The translations under genes and the position numbers were made by a program. A stretch of 64,000 nucleotides of DNA from Sinohyriopsis cumingii (Eukaryota; Mollusca; Bivalvia; Unionida; Unionidae): NCBI GenBank assembly GCA_028554795.2, contig CM068838.1:130049428-130113427 (forward strand). The letters are read 5' to 3'. Below the pieces are notes generated by a model that saw only the letters and a program-made list of their open reading frames with translations, ran no database searches and had not been told where the DNA came from. Shown here in pieces: positions 54,936 to 64,000 of this stretch; position 1 is the first letter of the stretch; each line of letters begins with the position of its first letter.

Positions 54936-57900
54936 ATGAAAAACACTATCATACAATGGAATTGTCGAGGACTTAAAGCAAATTACAATGATATTCTCCT
55001 GCTTTTAAACGAACATGATCCTGCGGTACTATGCCTTCAAGAAACCTTCTTGAAAGATACAGACAATATCACATTTAAAAACTACTCCCTGTTTAACACC
55101 TGCTCTCCAAATGTTGACAGGGCATCAGGAGGAGTTTCTGTTATTGTGAACAACAGAGCTCCTCATAGTTTCATTACTTTAAACACCAATTTACAAGCCA
55201 TTGCTGTAAGCGTCACTCTACATCGAGTGATTACATTTTGCTCTATTTATTTACCACCAAACACTAACCTAGTACCAAACGAACTCGATAATCTTGTTCA
55301 ACAGCTTCCCGCACCCTTTGTTTTACTCGGGGATTTTAATGCCCATAACATTTTATGGGGATCGAATCATGTAAGTGACAGAGGTCACAAAGTTGAAGAC
55401 TTTATTTCTAGACACGATCTGTGTCTATATAATACCAAAACACCTACATATTTACACCCAGGCACGGGTACATACACATGCATCGATTTGACAATTTGTT
55501 CTCCTTCGCTGCTTTTGGACTATGAATGGAAGGTCGCTGATGACCTTCACAGCAGCGATCACTTCCCAATCTCCCTTGTAAATCATAACTCTACAATTGA
55601 TGAAGTAATTCCACAATGGAATTTAAAGAAGGCCGACTGGGCCAAATTCGAAACACTCTGTAAAACCAGGCTGAATGAGGATACAGTTTTCAATGTTAAC
55701 GACCCCATTCAGCATTTTACATCTATTTTAACCGACATTGCAGAAGAATCTATCCCCAAGTCCTCAGCAAACTGTAAAAGAACCCTAAAACCTTGGCTCA
55801 CTAAGGAATGTAAGGAAGCCATACGGCAACGCCGAGAAGCCTTGAAAAAATTTAACAATCATCCGACGCCCGAGAATTTAAGTAAATATCGTATTCTCCG
55901 GGCCAAAGCTCGCCGCACAATCAAAGAAAGTAAACGAGCATCATGGATGAAATATGTTTCCTCTTTAAACTCTCGTTCCTCAATTAAGAAAGTTTGGGAC
56001 ACGATCCGAAAAATAAACGGAAAGAGAAAACACAATTCTTTCCGACATCTAAAAGTGAACAATAACAATCTTAGCTCAAAACGTGACATAGCAAATGTTC
56101 TTGCTGATACATTCTCTAAAAATTCGTCATCATCTAATTATTCCGAAGCCTTCCAAAAATTCACATCCAACAACTCGGAAAGCTACAACCAGCTGTTTTC
56201 ACTATCAGAACTTATGGAGGCTTTAGACAAGGCCCATGATACTTCCGCTGGGCCTGACAAAATACATTACCAGTTTTTAAAACATCTTCCAGAATCATCT
56301 TTAACATCTCTTTTAAAACTCTTCAATGATTTATGGATTACTGGTAACCTACCTAAAATATGGAAAGAAGCAACAGTAATACCAGTTCCCAAACCCGGTA
56401 AAGATAGTGAAGATCCTACCAACTATCGACCTATTGCACTCACAAGCTGCATGTGCAAAACAATGGAACGAATGATCAATTCTCGGCTTGTATGGTACCT
56501 GGAAACTAACAATTTAATATCTCCTTTCCAAAGTGGCTTTCGTTATGGACGGAGCACCAACGATCATCTGGTTAGACTAGAAACATTAATTCGCGATGCA
56601 TTTATCAAGAAAGAACATTTAGTAGCGGTTTTCTTTGATTTAGAAAAGGCCTATGACACAACATGGAAGTACGGGATACTAAAAGACCTGCACGATCTAG
56701 GTCTAAAAGGCCGTCTGCCCTCTTTCATATCCAACTTCCTCTCCGACAGAGAATTCAAGGTACGAGTGGGCTGTACTCTCTCAGATTTGCACGAGCAAGA
56801 GATGGGTGTGCCCCAGGGCAGTATTTTATCTGTGACACTTTTCAATATCAAAATTAATAACATCACCAAGTGTTTGACTCCTGGTGTGGATTGCTCACTA
56901 TATGTTGATGATTTTCTCATATGTTATCGGTCAAAGCACATGCATACAATTGAAAGACAACTACAGCAAAATATCAACAAGATTCAAAATTGGTCTAGTA
57001 CGAACGGTTTCAAATTCTCGAAATCAAAAACGGTATGTATGCATTTCTGTCAATTACGACGACACCACGATGAACCTAAACTCACGCTGGACGGAACACC
57101 TATTCCAGTTGTTGAGGAAACAAAATTTTTGGGTATTATCTTTGACAGAAAACTGACCTTTATTCCACACCTAAAAAACTTGAAAGCCAAATGCTTAAAA
57201 GCACTTGACCTACTTAAAGTAGTAGCACACACTGACTGGGGTGCTGATAGAAAAGTCATCCTGAATTTATATAGAACGTTTATTCGCTCCAAACTAGACT
57301 ATGGTTGCGTTGTGTATGGTTCTGCCAGAAAATCGTATCTTAAAATGCTTGATCCAATTCATCATCAGGGAATAAGACTGGCTCTGGGAGCATTTAAAAC
57401 ATCCCCGTGTGAAAGCCTTCTAGCTGAGGCGAATGAACCACCGTTATCGCATCGTAGAGAAATGCTTTCCGCACAGTATGCTCTCAAATTAAAATCAAAC
57501 CCTCTGAATCCTGCTTTTTCGGCTGTTTTTCAACCCAAATACAAAACTTTATACAAAAATAAACCAAACGCCATACCTTCCTTTGGCATTAGAATATCAT
57601 CCAGCCTTGAGACTACAAATATAGATCTTTCAAAAATTCAGAAAACATCCATCTCCGAAACACCACCCTGGCTAATTAAACAACCAAAAGTACGTTTTAC
57701 GCTACACGATGGAAAAAAATCCGAAACAAACCCTTCTATCTTCCACAACTCTTACCATGAACTCCTCACCGAATTTAAAAACTACACCAGAATTTACACT
57801 GATGGCTCAAAGGATGAGGAAAAGGCTGCTGCAGCCTTTGTTTGTGGAAATCACACAACGCAAGTTCGCTTACCAAATGGAGCATCAACTTTTACAGCCG

Positions 57901-58583
57901 AAATCAGAGCAATAGACCTTGCTCTGCAACATATAGAAAAGAACTGTATTTTAAACAGTATCATCTTCTCCGACTCGCTATCAGTACTCCAGTCACTACA
58001 CAATAGAAAACTGGAGAACCCATTATTGAAAAACATACTCGTAAAAAATACCGAGCTGAGTGTCTCCCACAATATAATATACTTTTGGTTACCTAGCCAC
58101 ATTGGTATTAAAGGTAACGAAAAAGCAGATCGCGCTGCTAAAATGGCCCTTTCTCAAGAACCATCTGATTTTAAAATACCATATACTGATTTTAAACCTT
58201 GTATCAGAAAGTTCTTACGTCAGAAGTGGCAGGCATCATGGAATGATGCTGTAAATAACAAACTTCATGCAATCAAACCAACTCTAGGAGAATGGACTCC
58301 TTCCTACAGAACCATTCGTAGGGAGGAGGTAGTCATTGCAAGAATCCGAATTGGTCATACTTATATCACCCACACCCACATACTAAAAGGTGAAGACCCA
58401 CCAGAGTGCGTTTCTTGCAATGAACCATTCACTGTCAAGCACTTTATGATAGAGTGCTTTGACCTACAACCTACGCGCGATCGTTATTACGTTGTGCATG
58501 ACATGAAAGAACTTTTTGATAATATAAACATCACTCGTATTATCGAGTTCTTGAAAGCCGTAAATATTTACTCTAAACTCTGA
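54936..58583 (+). CDS. ORF2 with 11-residue deletion (copy I)
   Basis: This is a 1215-aa ORF with an intact ATG, SSDHFP, FDLEKAYD, YVDD and all RNase H motifs, so unlike E-H it has no obvious dead site. It lacks 11 residues (LKTQKEKSRLK) between NYSEAFQK and FTSNNSES, in the linker just before the reverse transcriptase. The 33 missing bases are bounded by aaaatt on both sides, a sign of slippage or microhomology deletion at about 56,154-56,162. The effect on activity is unknown. From the RNase H domain on, it carries H-type variants (YKNKP, NCILNS, YFWLPSH). Confidence 0.92.
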   Translation: MKNTIIQWNCRGLKANYNDILLLLNEHDPAVLCLQETFLKDTDNITFKNYSLFNTCSPNVDRASGGVSVIVNNRAPHSFITLNTNLQAIAVSVTLHRVITFCSIYLPPNTNLVPNELDNLVQQLPAPFVLLGDFNAHNILWGSNHVSDRGHKVEDFISRHDLCLYNTKTPTYLHPGTGTYTCIDLTICSPSLLLDYEWKVADDLHSSDHFPISLVNHNSTIDEVIPQWNLKKADWAKFETLCKTRLNEDTVFNVNDPIQHFTSILTDIAEESIPKSSANCKRTLKPWLTKECKEAIRQRREALKKFNNHPTPENLSKYRILRAKARRTIKESKRASWMKYVSSLNSRSSIKKVWDTIRKINGKRKHNSFRHLKVNNNNLSSKRDIANVLADTFSKNSSSSNYSEAFQKFTSNNSESYNQLFSLSELMEALDKAHDTSAGPDKIHYQFLKHLPESSLTSLLKLFNDLWITGNLPKIWKEATVIPVPKPGKDSEDPTNYRPIALTSCMCKTMERMINSRLVWYLETNNLISPFQSGFRYGRSTNDHLVRLETLIRDAFIKKEHLVAVFFDLEKAYDTTWKYGILKDLHDLGLKGRLPSFISNFLSDREFKVRVGCTLSDLHEQEMGVPQGSILSVTLFNIKINNITKCLTPGVDCSLYVDDFLICYRSKHMHTIERQLQQNINKIQNWSSTNGFKFSKSKTVCMHFCQLRRHHDEPKLTLDGTPIPVVEETKFLGIIFDRKLTFIPHLKNLKAKCLKALDLLKVVAHTDWGADRKVILNLYRTFIRSKLDYGCVVYGSARKSYLKMLDPIHHQGIRLALGAFKTSPCESLLAEANEPPLSHRREMLSAQYALKLKSNPLNPAFSAVFQPKYKTLYKNKPNAIPSFGIRISSSLETTNIDLSKIQKTSISETPPWLIKQPKVRFTLHDGKKSETNPSIFHNSYHELLTEFKNYTRIYTDGSKDEEKAAAAFVCGNHTTQVRLPNGASTFTAEIRAIDLALQHIEKNCILNSIIFSDSLSVLQSLHNRKLENPLLKNILVKNTELSVSHNIIYFWLPSHIGIKGNEKADRAAKMALSQEPSDFKIPYTDFKPCIRKFLRQKWQASWNDAVNNKLHAIKPTLGEWTPSYRTIRREEVVIARIRIGHTYITHTHILKGEDPPECVSCNEPFTVKHFMIECFDLQPTRDRYYVVHDMKELFDNINITRIIEFLKAVNIYSKL

Positions 58584-59396
58584 CTTTTATGCTATCACCT
58601 TGTGCAGTTTTATGCAATATATATACCGTCCCATTTTAATACCTATTCATCTTTTTTACATCTCCCGTTGATCGGGAAGCTTTATTTTGCACCGTTACCA
58701 TCTTACCGTTTTTAATTTCAACCATTTGTTCTTTTATATCGCTGGTCGATATAGAACCTTTTATAAGTTTTAAAAGATTATACAAGTAACACTTTGTTTG
58801 GCGCTAAATAGCCTAAAAGTGCTGATGCGCCGTTAAAAAACAAACAATCAATCAATCTTACTGGCGTAAAATTCTGCTTTATGCACCATAATATCATTAC
58901 ATCAGTTTAATACCACAGTAAATAAAATGAGAATTGCTGTAATATGACAGGACCAAGGTGTAGTAGTGAATATTGATGGTAACTAATATGAAAGTTAACA
59001 TCTGTGAATCTTTCCAGACTCATCAGTTTTTACCAGATGACTCCAACCCAAAAATAGTCACGATTGATTATTTGCAAAATACTATACAAAGGTGGATCAT
59101 GATAAATTTTGTTCTATAACAATTGATACCTTTTTTCTTTTTTAGGCCAGACTTCACTACAACAATTTAATGTTTAATGCTGTCTAAACGTTCACGCAAT
59201 TGTTCTAATCTCGATCTCAATAAGCAGGATGTTTTTCGTTCTCATGTCTGTTTAGACATTCTGACATGTTGTTTAACAAGGTGTCCTTATAGCACTCAGT
59301 GGCACATTATCAAGACATTTATATTACTTAATTGCTCGCTTTGATAACAATAGCTCTGTTTTTCAATCTCTCCGATTGGCATAAACATCTATGAAG

Positions 59397-59398
<2 letters not shown>

Positions 59399-59481
<83 letters not shown>
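59399..59481. repeat. (AT)n microsatellite in S2 copy 2
   Basis: This is an 83-nt alternating AT run, the same length as the copy at 52665-52747. Confidence 0.95.
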
Positions 59482-59485
<4 letters not shown>

Positions 59486-59534
59486 AACTTCTTTTGATAT
59501 TAGATTTTCATTTTGTACGAGTTTTTACACCAAT

Positions 59535-59600
59535 TGATTCCAGTGGTTAGCGTGCCGGACTCGTGGACGAAAGAGTTTGGGTTCGAATCCTATCGTCGGA
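59535..59600 (+). other. tRNA-like sequence, probable SINE head (S2 copy 2)
   Basis: This is identical to the segment at 52801-52866, with A box tagcgtgccgg (59548-59558) and a perfect B box ggttcgaatcc (59580-59590). It was duplicated along with S2, not inserted independently. Confidence 0.55.
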
Positions 59601-60440
59601 CCAGCCTGAATAAGGTACTATGGTATGCAATTGGTCACGTTACTTTACCCCAATATACTTGTCATTCAATTTGCTCACTCATGTTATTGTAAAATGAAGC
59701 ACAACCACAACATTTTACGACTTGTTTTCATAAAGCACAAGTTTGCAAAATAGAGAAGCAGTTGTACATGTAATAATAATGACCATAACTATGTTGTGTG
59801 TTTGATACAGGAATTAAATCCTGACTTGACACCATCAGAAATTCGTTCTGCATCAGACATCCGGGAATCAGTTTAGCTTTAGTATGACCCCCTGCGGGTC
59901 CGGGGTTGTAGAATTGGCCCGACGTGCCTCGCTACGTGTCGTAAAAGGCGACTAAGTAGAGGCAACCTGTTTGCCGTGGGTTGCGTCCCGTGTCGGGGGA
60001 GGAAAGGATCCTGGTAGTTGAGCAGTGGCTTTCCCTGCAATACACTACTTTGGCCTCTACTTCTCTTAGACGGGTGGTCGGGATGGGCCCGGTTCCGACA
60101 AATCGGCTGGTCACGCGCAGCCCTAGGAGGTCTTTATTAACTTTCTCACCTTCTTTCTCTCTCTCCTTGTATCTCTCTTGATACCACCGTTGCCCCTATA
60201 TTCTTTTCCTTTATATTTCCCTTTTCCAAGTCTTAGAAGGCTTCCTAGAAGGCGGTGGCTTAACGGGTCAATCGGGGGGTAATTTTACCGACCTTAGAAA
60301 TTGGCGACTTCAGGGTCATTCAAAGGTAATTTTATCAACTGAGTATGGCATCTGTGTATCCCTGACACTTGAAAAGTGTCCCCTTGTTGGGCTCCTTGGT
60401 GGGTGGGGAGCACGGGTGCTGAATGTTTAATCTAGCCATC

Positions 60441-61607
60441 ATGGATAATTCCAAAAAAAATCAAAATAAAAGATCGAAACCCTTATCAGAGTCTGACGAT
60501 GAACCATTTAGTGTGGAGTCATTTCCACGCTTCATGGTCATACAGTCAAAAGATGCCACGAAACCGCTTGCCGCACTATCTCCATTTGTCATCGAAAAGA
60601 CTATCACAGGATCGATTGGCACACCTAAAAGTGTTAAAAAGTTGAAATCGGGTTGTCTTCTTATTGAGTGTGAGCGACGAGGTCAATCAGACAATATCAG
60701 GAAAATGAAAACGTTCTTTGATATCCCAGTAACCTCATTCGCTCACACCACACTGAATACGTCCAAAGGCGTGATTCGCTGCCGTGACTTGGCTGGAGTC
60801 ACCGACGCTGACATCATCGAAGGAATGAAAGATGAAGGTGTCACTGCAGTCCGACGAATACGTATTAAACGTAATAACAATCTGCAGGACACCAACACCA
60901 TTGTACTCACCTTCAACAGGCCAACTGTACCCAAAGTGGTGAAAGTTGGCTTTTTGCAAGTAAAGGTAGAGATTTACATTCCCAACCCCCTTCGGTGTTA
61001 TAAGTGTCAAAAATACGGCCATCACGAAGACCGCTGCTCCAAGAGCCAAATATGTGGCCGATGCGGAGACAATGCTCATCAGGAATCTGATTGTAGAGCA
61101 ACTCCGCATTGTGTCAACTGCGGAAAAGAGCACCACGCAAATTCCAAGGATTGCGATACCTGGAAACAGGAGAAGGAAATTCAGAGGGTAAAATACACAA
61201 ATAATATTCCCTATCCAGAAGCCAGAAAAATTGTACAGGCAAAAACAGCCCATCCTGGCCCATCCTTCTCCACTGTAGTGAAGAGCAATCCTAAAACAAC
61301 GAAGGACGCTCAAACACAAACAGAAGCACCCGATTCAACCCCAAATTCAAACACCCCCCATTACCAAGCACAGAAAAACACGGCATCTACTCAGACTACA
61401 TTTAATAATACCCAACAACCTAAATCACCAAAGAATAAAAAATCTCACGGAAACAGGCAACAAAAGGGGTCAGATGACCCCATCAAACTTTATAACAGGT
61501 TTGGAGACATCGAGAGCATGGATGCAGAAGAATCTGCTCCATGCGCCCAAGGGAACTCCAGACCTACAAACAAAAAATTCACCCCCGTACTTCCTCCAGA
61601 GAAATAA
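60441..61607 (+). CDS. ORF1: gag-like zinc-knuckle protein (copy J)
   Basis: This 388-aa protein is identical to ORF1 of I, including Phe in DDEPFSV. The start is assigned to MDNSKK at 60441 by homology to B and C and by its better context, rather than the ATG at 60423. The RRM-like block, three CCHC knuckles and the complete C-terminus are present. Identity with I over the whole ORF and the flanking S2 indicates a very recent duplication or one maintained by conversion. Confidence 0.92.
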   Translation: MDNSKKNQNKRSKPLSESDDEPFSVESFPRFMVIQSKDATKPLAALSPFVIEKTITGSIGTPKSVKKLKSGCLLIECERRGQSDNIRKMKTFFDIPVTSFAHTTLNTSKGVIRCRDLAGVTDADIIEGMKDEGVTAVRRIRIKRNNNLQDTNTIVLTFNRPTVPKVVKVGFLQVKVEIYIPNPLRCYKCQKYGHHEDRCSKSQICGRCGDNAHQESDCRATPHCVNCGKEHHANSKDCDTWKQEKEIQRVKYTNNIPYPEARKIVQAKTAHPGPSFSTVVKSNPKTTKDAQTQTEAPDSTPNSNTPHYQAQKNTASTQTTFNNTQQPKSPKNKKSHGNRQQKGSDDPIKLYNRFGDIESMDAEESAPCAQGNSRPTNKKFTPVLPPEK

Positions 61608-61669
61608 CAAAACAAATTCCGTCTGCGAAAGGTCTAACCTAGCTCCACAATCTTTAATTTAAATTTATA

Positions 61670-64000
61670 ATGAAAAACACTATCATACAATGGAATTGTC
61701 GAGGACTTAAAGCAAATTACAATGATATTCTCCTGCTTTTAAACGAACATGATCCTGCGGTACTATGCCTTCAAGAAACCTTCTTGAAAGATACAGACAA
61801 TATCACATTTAAAAACTACTCCCTGTTTAACACCTGCTCTCCAAATGTTGACAGGGCATCAGGAGGAGTTTCTGTTATTGTGAACAACAGAGCTCCTCAT
61901 AGTTTCATTACTTTAAACACCAATTTACAAGCCATTGCTGTAAGCGTCACTCTACATCGAGTGATTACATTTTGCTCTATTTATTTACCACCAAACACTA
62001 ACCTAGTACCAAACGAACTCGATAATCTTGTTCAACAGCTTCCCGCACCCTTTGTTTTACTCGGGGATTTTAATGCCCATAACATTTTATGGGGATCGAA
62101 TCATGTAAGTGACAGAGGTCACAAAGTTGAAGACTTTATTTCTAGACACGATCTGTGTCTATATAATACCAAAACACCTACATATTTACACCCAGGCACG
62201 GGTACATACACATGCATCGATTTGACAATTTGTTCTCCTTCGCTGCTTTTGGACTATGAATGGAAGGTCGCTGATGACCTTCACAGCAGCGATCACTTCC
62301 CAATCTCCCTTGTAAATCATAACTCTACAATTGATGAAGTAATTCCACAATGGAATTTAAAGAAGGCCGACTGGGCCAAATTCGAAACACTCTGTAAAAC
62401 CAGGCTGAATGAGGATACAGTTTTCAATGTTAACGACCCCATTCAGCATTTTACATCTATTTTAACCGACATTGCAGAAGAATCTATCCCCAAGTCCTCA
62501 GCAAACTGTAAAAGAACCCTAAAACCTTGGCTCACTAAGGAATGTAAGGAAGCCATACGGCAACGCCGAGAAGCCTTGAAAAAATTTAACAATCATCCGA
62601 CGCCCGAGAATTTAAGTAAATATCGTATTCTCCGGGCCAAAGCTCGCCGCACAATCAAAGAAAGTAAACGAGCATCATGGATGAAATATGTTTCCTCTTT
62701 AAACTCTCGTTCCTCAATTAAGAAAGTTTGGGACACGATCCGAAAAATAAACGGAAAGAGAAAACACAATTCTTTCCGACATCTAAAAGTGAACAATAAC
62801 AATCTTAGCTCAAAACGTGACATAGCAAATGTTCTTGCTGATACATTCTCTAAAAATTCGTCATCATCTAATTATTCCGAAGCCTTCCAAAAATTCACAT
62901 CCAACAACTCGGAAAGCTACAACCAGCTGTTTTCACTATCAGAACTTATGGAGGCTTTAGACAAGGCCCATGATACTTCCGCTGGGCCTGACAAAATACA
63001 TTACCAGTTTTTAAAACATCTTCCAGAATCATCTTTAACATCTCTTTTAAAACTCTTCAATGATTTATGGATTACTGGTAACCTACCTAAAATATGGAAA
63101 GAAGCAACAGTAATACCAGTTCCCAAACCCGGTAAAGATAGTGAAGATCCTACCAACTATCGACCTATTGCACTCACAAGCTGCATGTGCAAAACAATGG
63201 AACGAATGATCAATTCTCGGCTTGTATGGTACCTGGAAACTAACAATTTAATATCTCCTTTCCAAAGTGGCTTTCGTTATGGACGGAGCACCAACGATCA
63301 TCTGGTTAGACTAGAAACATTAATTCGCGATGCATTTATCAAGAAAGAACATTTAGTAGCGGTTTTCTTTGATTTAGAAAAGGCCTATGACACAACATGG
63401 AAGTACGGGATACTAAAAGACCTGCACGATCTAGGTCTAAAAGGCCGTCTGCCCTCTTTCATATCCAACTTCCTCTCCGACAGAGAATTCAAGGTACGAG
63501 TGGGCTGTACTCTCTCAGATTTGCACGAGCAAGAGATGGGTGTGCCCCAGGGCAGTATTTTATCTGTGACACTTTTCAATATCAAAATTAATAACATCAC
63601 CAAGTGTTTGACTCCTGGTGTGGATTGCTCACTATATGTTGATGATTTTCTCATATGTTATCGGTCAAAGCACATGCATACAATTGAAAGACAACTACAG
63701 CAAAATATCAACAAGATTCAAAATTGGTCTAGTACGAACGGTTTCAAATTCTCGAAATCAAAAACGGTATGTATGCATTTCTGTCAATTACGACGACACC
63801 ACGATGAACCTAAACTCACGCTGGACGGAACACCTATTCCAGTTGTTGAGGAAACAAAATTTTTGGGTATTATCTTTGACAGAAAACTGACCTTTATTCC
63901 ACACCTAAAAAACTTGAAAGCCAAATGCTTAAAAGCACTTGACCTACTTAAAGTAGTAGCACACACTGACTGGGGTGCTGATAGAAAAGTCATCCTGAAT
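61670..64000 (+). CDS. ORF2, 5' part (copy J, runs off the window)
   Basis: The ATG at 61670 is intact and 777 codons are visible without a stop. Endonuclease motifs QWNCRG, LQET, GDFNAHN and SSDHFP are present, as are reverse-transcriptase FDLEKAYD, GVPQGS, YVDD and FLGIIFD. The 11-residue deletion between NYSEAFQK and FTSNNSES (~62,888-62,896) is shared with I. Variants LKDLHDL, GCTLS, TPGVDC and NWSSTNGF are of C/I type. The RNase H part is beyond the window, so it is unknown whether J carries the I-type (H-derived) or its own 3' end. Confidence 0.92.
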   Translation, partial: MKNTIIQWNCRGLKANYNDILLLLNEHDPAVLCLQETFLKDTDNITFKNYSLFNTCSPNVDRASGGVSVIVNNRAPHSFITLNTNLQAIAVSVTLHRVITFCSIYLPPNTNLVPNELDNLVQQLPAPFVLLGDFNAHNILWGSNHVSDRGHKVEDFISRHDLCLYNTKTPTYLHPGTGTYTCIDLTICSPSLLLDYEWKVADDLHSSDHFPISLVNHNSTIDEVIPQWNLKKADWAKFETLCKTRLNEDTVFNVNDPIQHFTSILTDIAEESIPKSSANCKRTLKPWLTKECKEAIRQRREALKKFNNHPTPENLSKYRILRAKARRTIKESKRASWMKYVSSLNSRSSIKKVWDTIRKINGKRKHNSFRHLKVNNNNLSSKRDIANVLADTFSKNSSSSNYSEAFQKFTSNNSESYNQLFSLSELMEALDKAHDTSAGPDKIHYQFLKHLPESSLTSLLKLFNDLWITGNLPKIWKEATVIPVPKPGKDSEDPTNYRPIALTSCMCKTMERMINSRLVWYLETNNLISPFQSGFRYGRSTNDHLVRLETLIRDAFIKKEHLVAVFFDLEKAYDTTWKYGILKDLHDLGLKGRLPSFISNFLSDREFKVRVGCTLSDLHEQEMGVPQGSILSVTLFNIKINNITKCLTPGVDCSLYVDDFLICYRSKHMHTIERQLQQNINKIQNWSSTNGFKFSKSKTVCMHFCQLRRHHDEPKLTLDGTPIPVVEETKFLGIIFDRKLTFIPHLKNLKAKCLKALDLLKVVAHTDWGADRKVILN

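Larger units (their letters stand above)
53154..58855 (+). mobile_element. LINE copy I (chimeric, both ORFs open)
   Basis: 5'UTR 53154-53706, ORF1 53707-54873, ORF2 54936-58583 with a 33-nt in-frame deletion, 3'UTR and CAAT tail ending ~58856. The 5' part through ~57,228 is of C/J type. From about 57,468 onward (YKNKP, SSLETTN, STFTAEIR, YFWLPSH, 3'UTR) it is of H type and is followed by S2, exactly as H is. The copy is thus a crossover product of an H-type and an I-type element. Confidence 0.92.
58856..59887. repeat. S2 spacer, copy 2
   Basis: This is a repeat of 52122-53153 at +6,734 bp, without a protein gene. It holds the AT run at 59399-59481 and the tRNA-like segment with A box at 59548-59558 and B box at 59580-59590. 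Confidence 0.87.
52122..64000 (+). repeat. Tandem array 2: 6,734-bp units (S2 spacer + LINE), continues past the window
   Basis: S2 (52122-53153) recurs at 58856-59887, and each copy is followed by a LINE (I, then J). All corresponding features, including ORF starts and the AT microsatellite, are shifted by exactly 6,734 bp. I noticed no difference between the two units in the parts I compared. The array may extend further to the right. Confidence 0.92.
59888..64000 (+). mobile_element. LINE copy J (cut by window end)
   Basis: 5'UTR 59888-60440, ORF1 60441-61607, ORF2 from 61670 to the window edge. It matches copy I wherever I compared them, including the 33-nt deletion and the preceding S2 spacer. 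Its 3' end, which would show whether it is the founder of array 2 or another repeat unit, is outside the window. Confidence 0.92.

Noticed and set aside
19332..64000. Long terminal repeats or an endogenous retrovirus
   Set aside because: There are no terminal repeats flanking the elements, no protease or integrase, and no envelope. The endonuclease is APE-like and the RT-RNase H order and 3' tails are those of a non-LTR element.

Overview
The window is eukaryotic, almost certainly metazoan, repeat DNA. It contains no bacterial genes or operons and no recognisable host protein-coding gene. It is dominated by ten copies (A to J, all on the + strand) of one non-LTR retrotransposon (LINE) family, plus one much older relic of a related element. 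A full copy is about 5.7 kb: a ~550-nt 5'UTR starting CCCCCTGCGGG; ORF1 (~388 aa, three CCHC zinc knuckles); a 62-nt gap; ORF2 (1226 aa, APE-type endonuclease, reverse transcriptase with YVDD, RNase H, C-terminal CCHC); a ~250-nt 3'UTR with three predicted hairpins; and a (CAAT)n tail. This architecture fits the I group of LINEs (I/Nimb-like). A mollusc host is only a guess, based on where such elements with tetranucleotide tails are common.

Layout: 1-978 is the 3' end of copy A. 979-~1515 is a decayed relic of a related element. ~1516-2666 is unassigned DNA. 2686-8420 is copy B (both ORFs intact, 19-bp target-site duplication). 8440-14172 is copy C (intact). 14173-19331 is copy D (5'-truncated, joined directly to the tail of C). 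19332-52121 is an array of four 8,199-bp units, each a 2.46-kb spacer (S1) plus one element (E, F, G, H). From 52122 to the window edge is a second array with a 6,734-bp period: a 1.03-kb spacer (S2) plus an element (I, then J, which is cut by the window end).

The main result is how the arrays formed. Element H is flanked by a 12-bp duplication (tcttactggcgt) that joins the end of S1 to the start of S2, so S1 and S2 were once contiguous and an element inserted between them. E, F and G have an H-like body but a D-like 3' end. I has its own 5' part but an H-like 3' end. This is the pattern expected from unequal crossing-over between neighbouring LINE copies (D x H-type, and H-type x I-type). 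E to H share the same inactivating changes (ORF2 ATG to ACG, endonuclease catalytic His to Asn, a Trp to TGA stop), so they multiplied as DNA after the element had died, not by retrotransposition.

B and C are the only complete copies without visible damage and could be active. Recombination marks are widespread: B and C share an identical 556-nt block that ends abruptly at the ORF1 start, D is mosaic, and G carries an internal patch of I/C type. Because the units are so similar, the exact copy number should be treated as an assembly-dependent statement.
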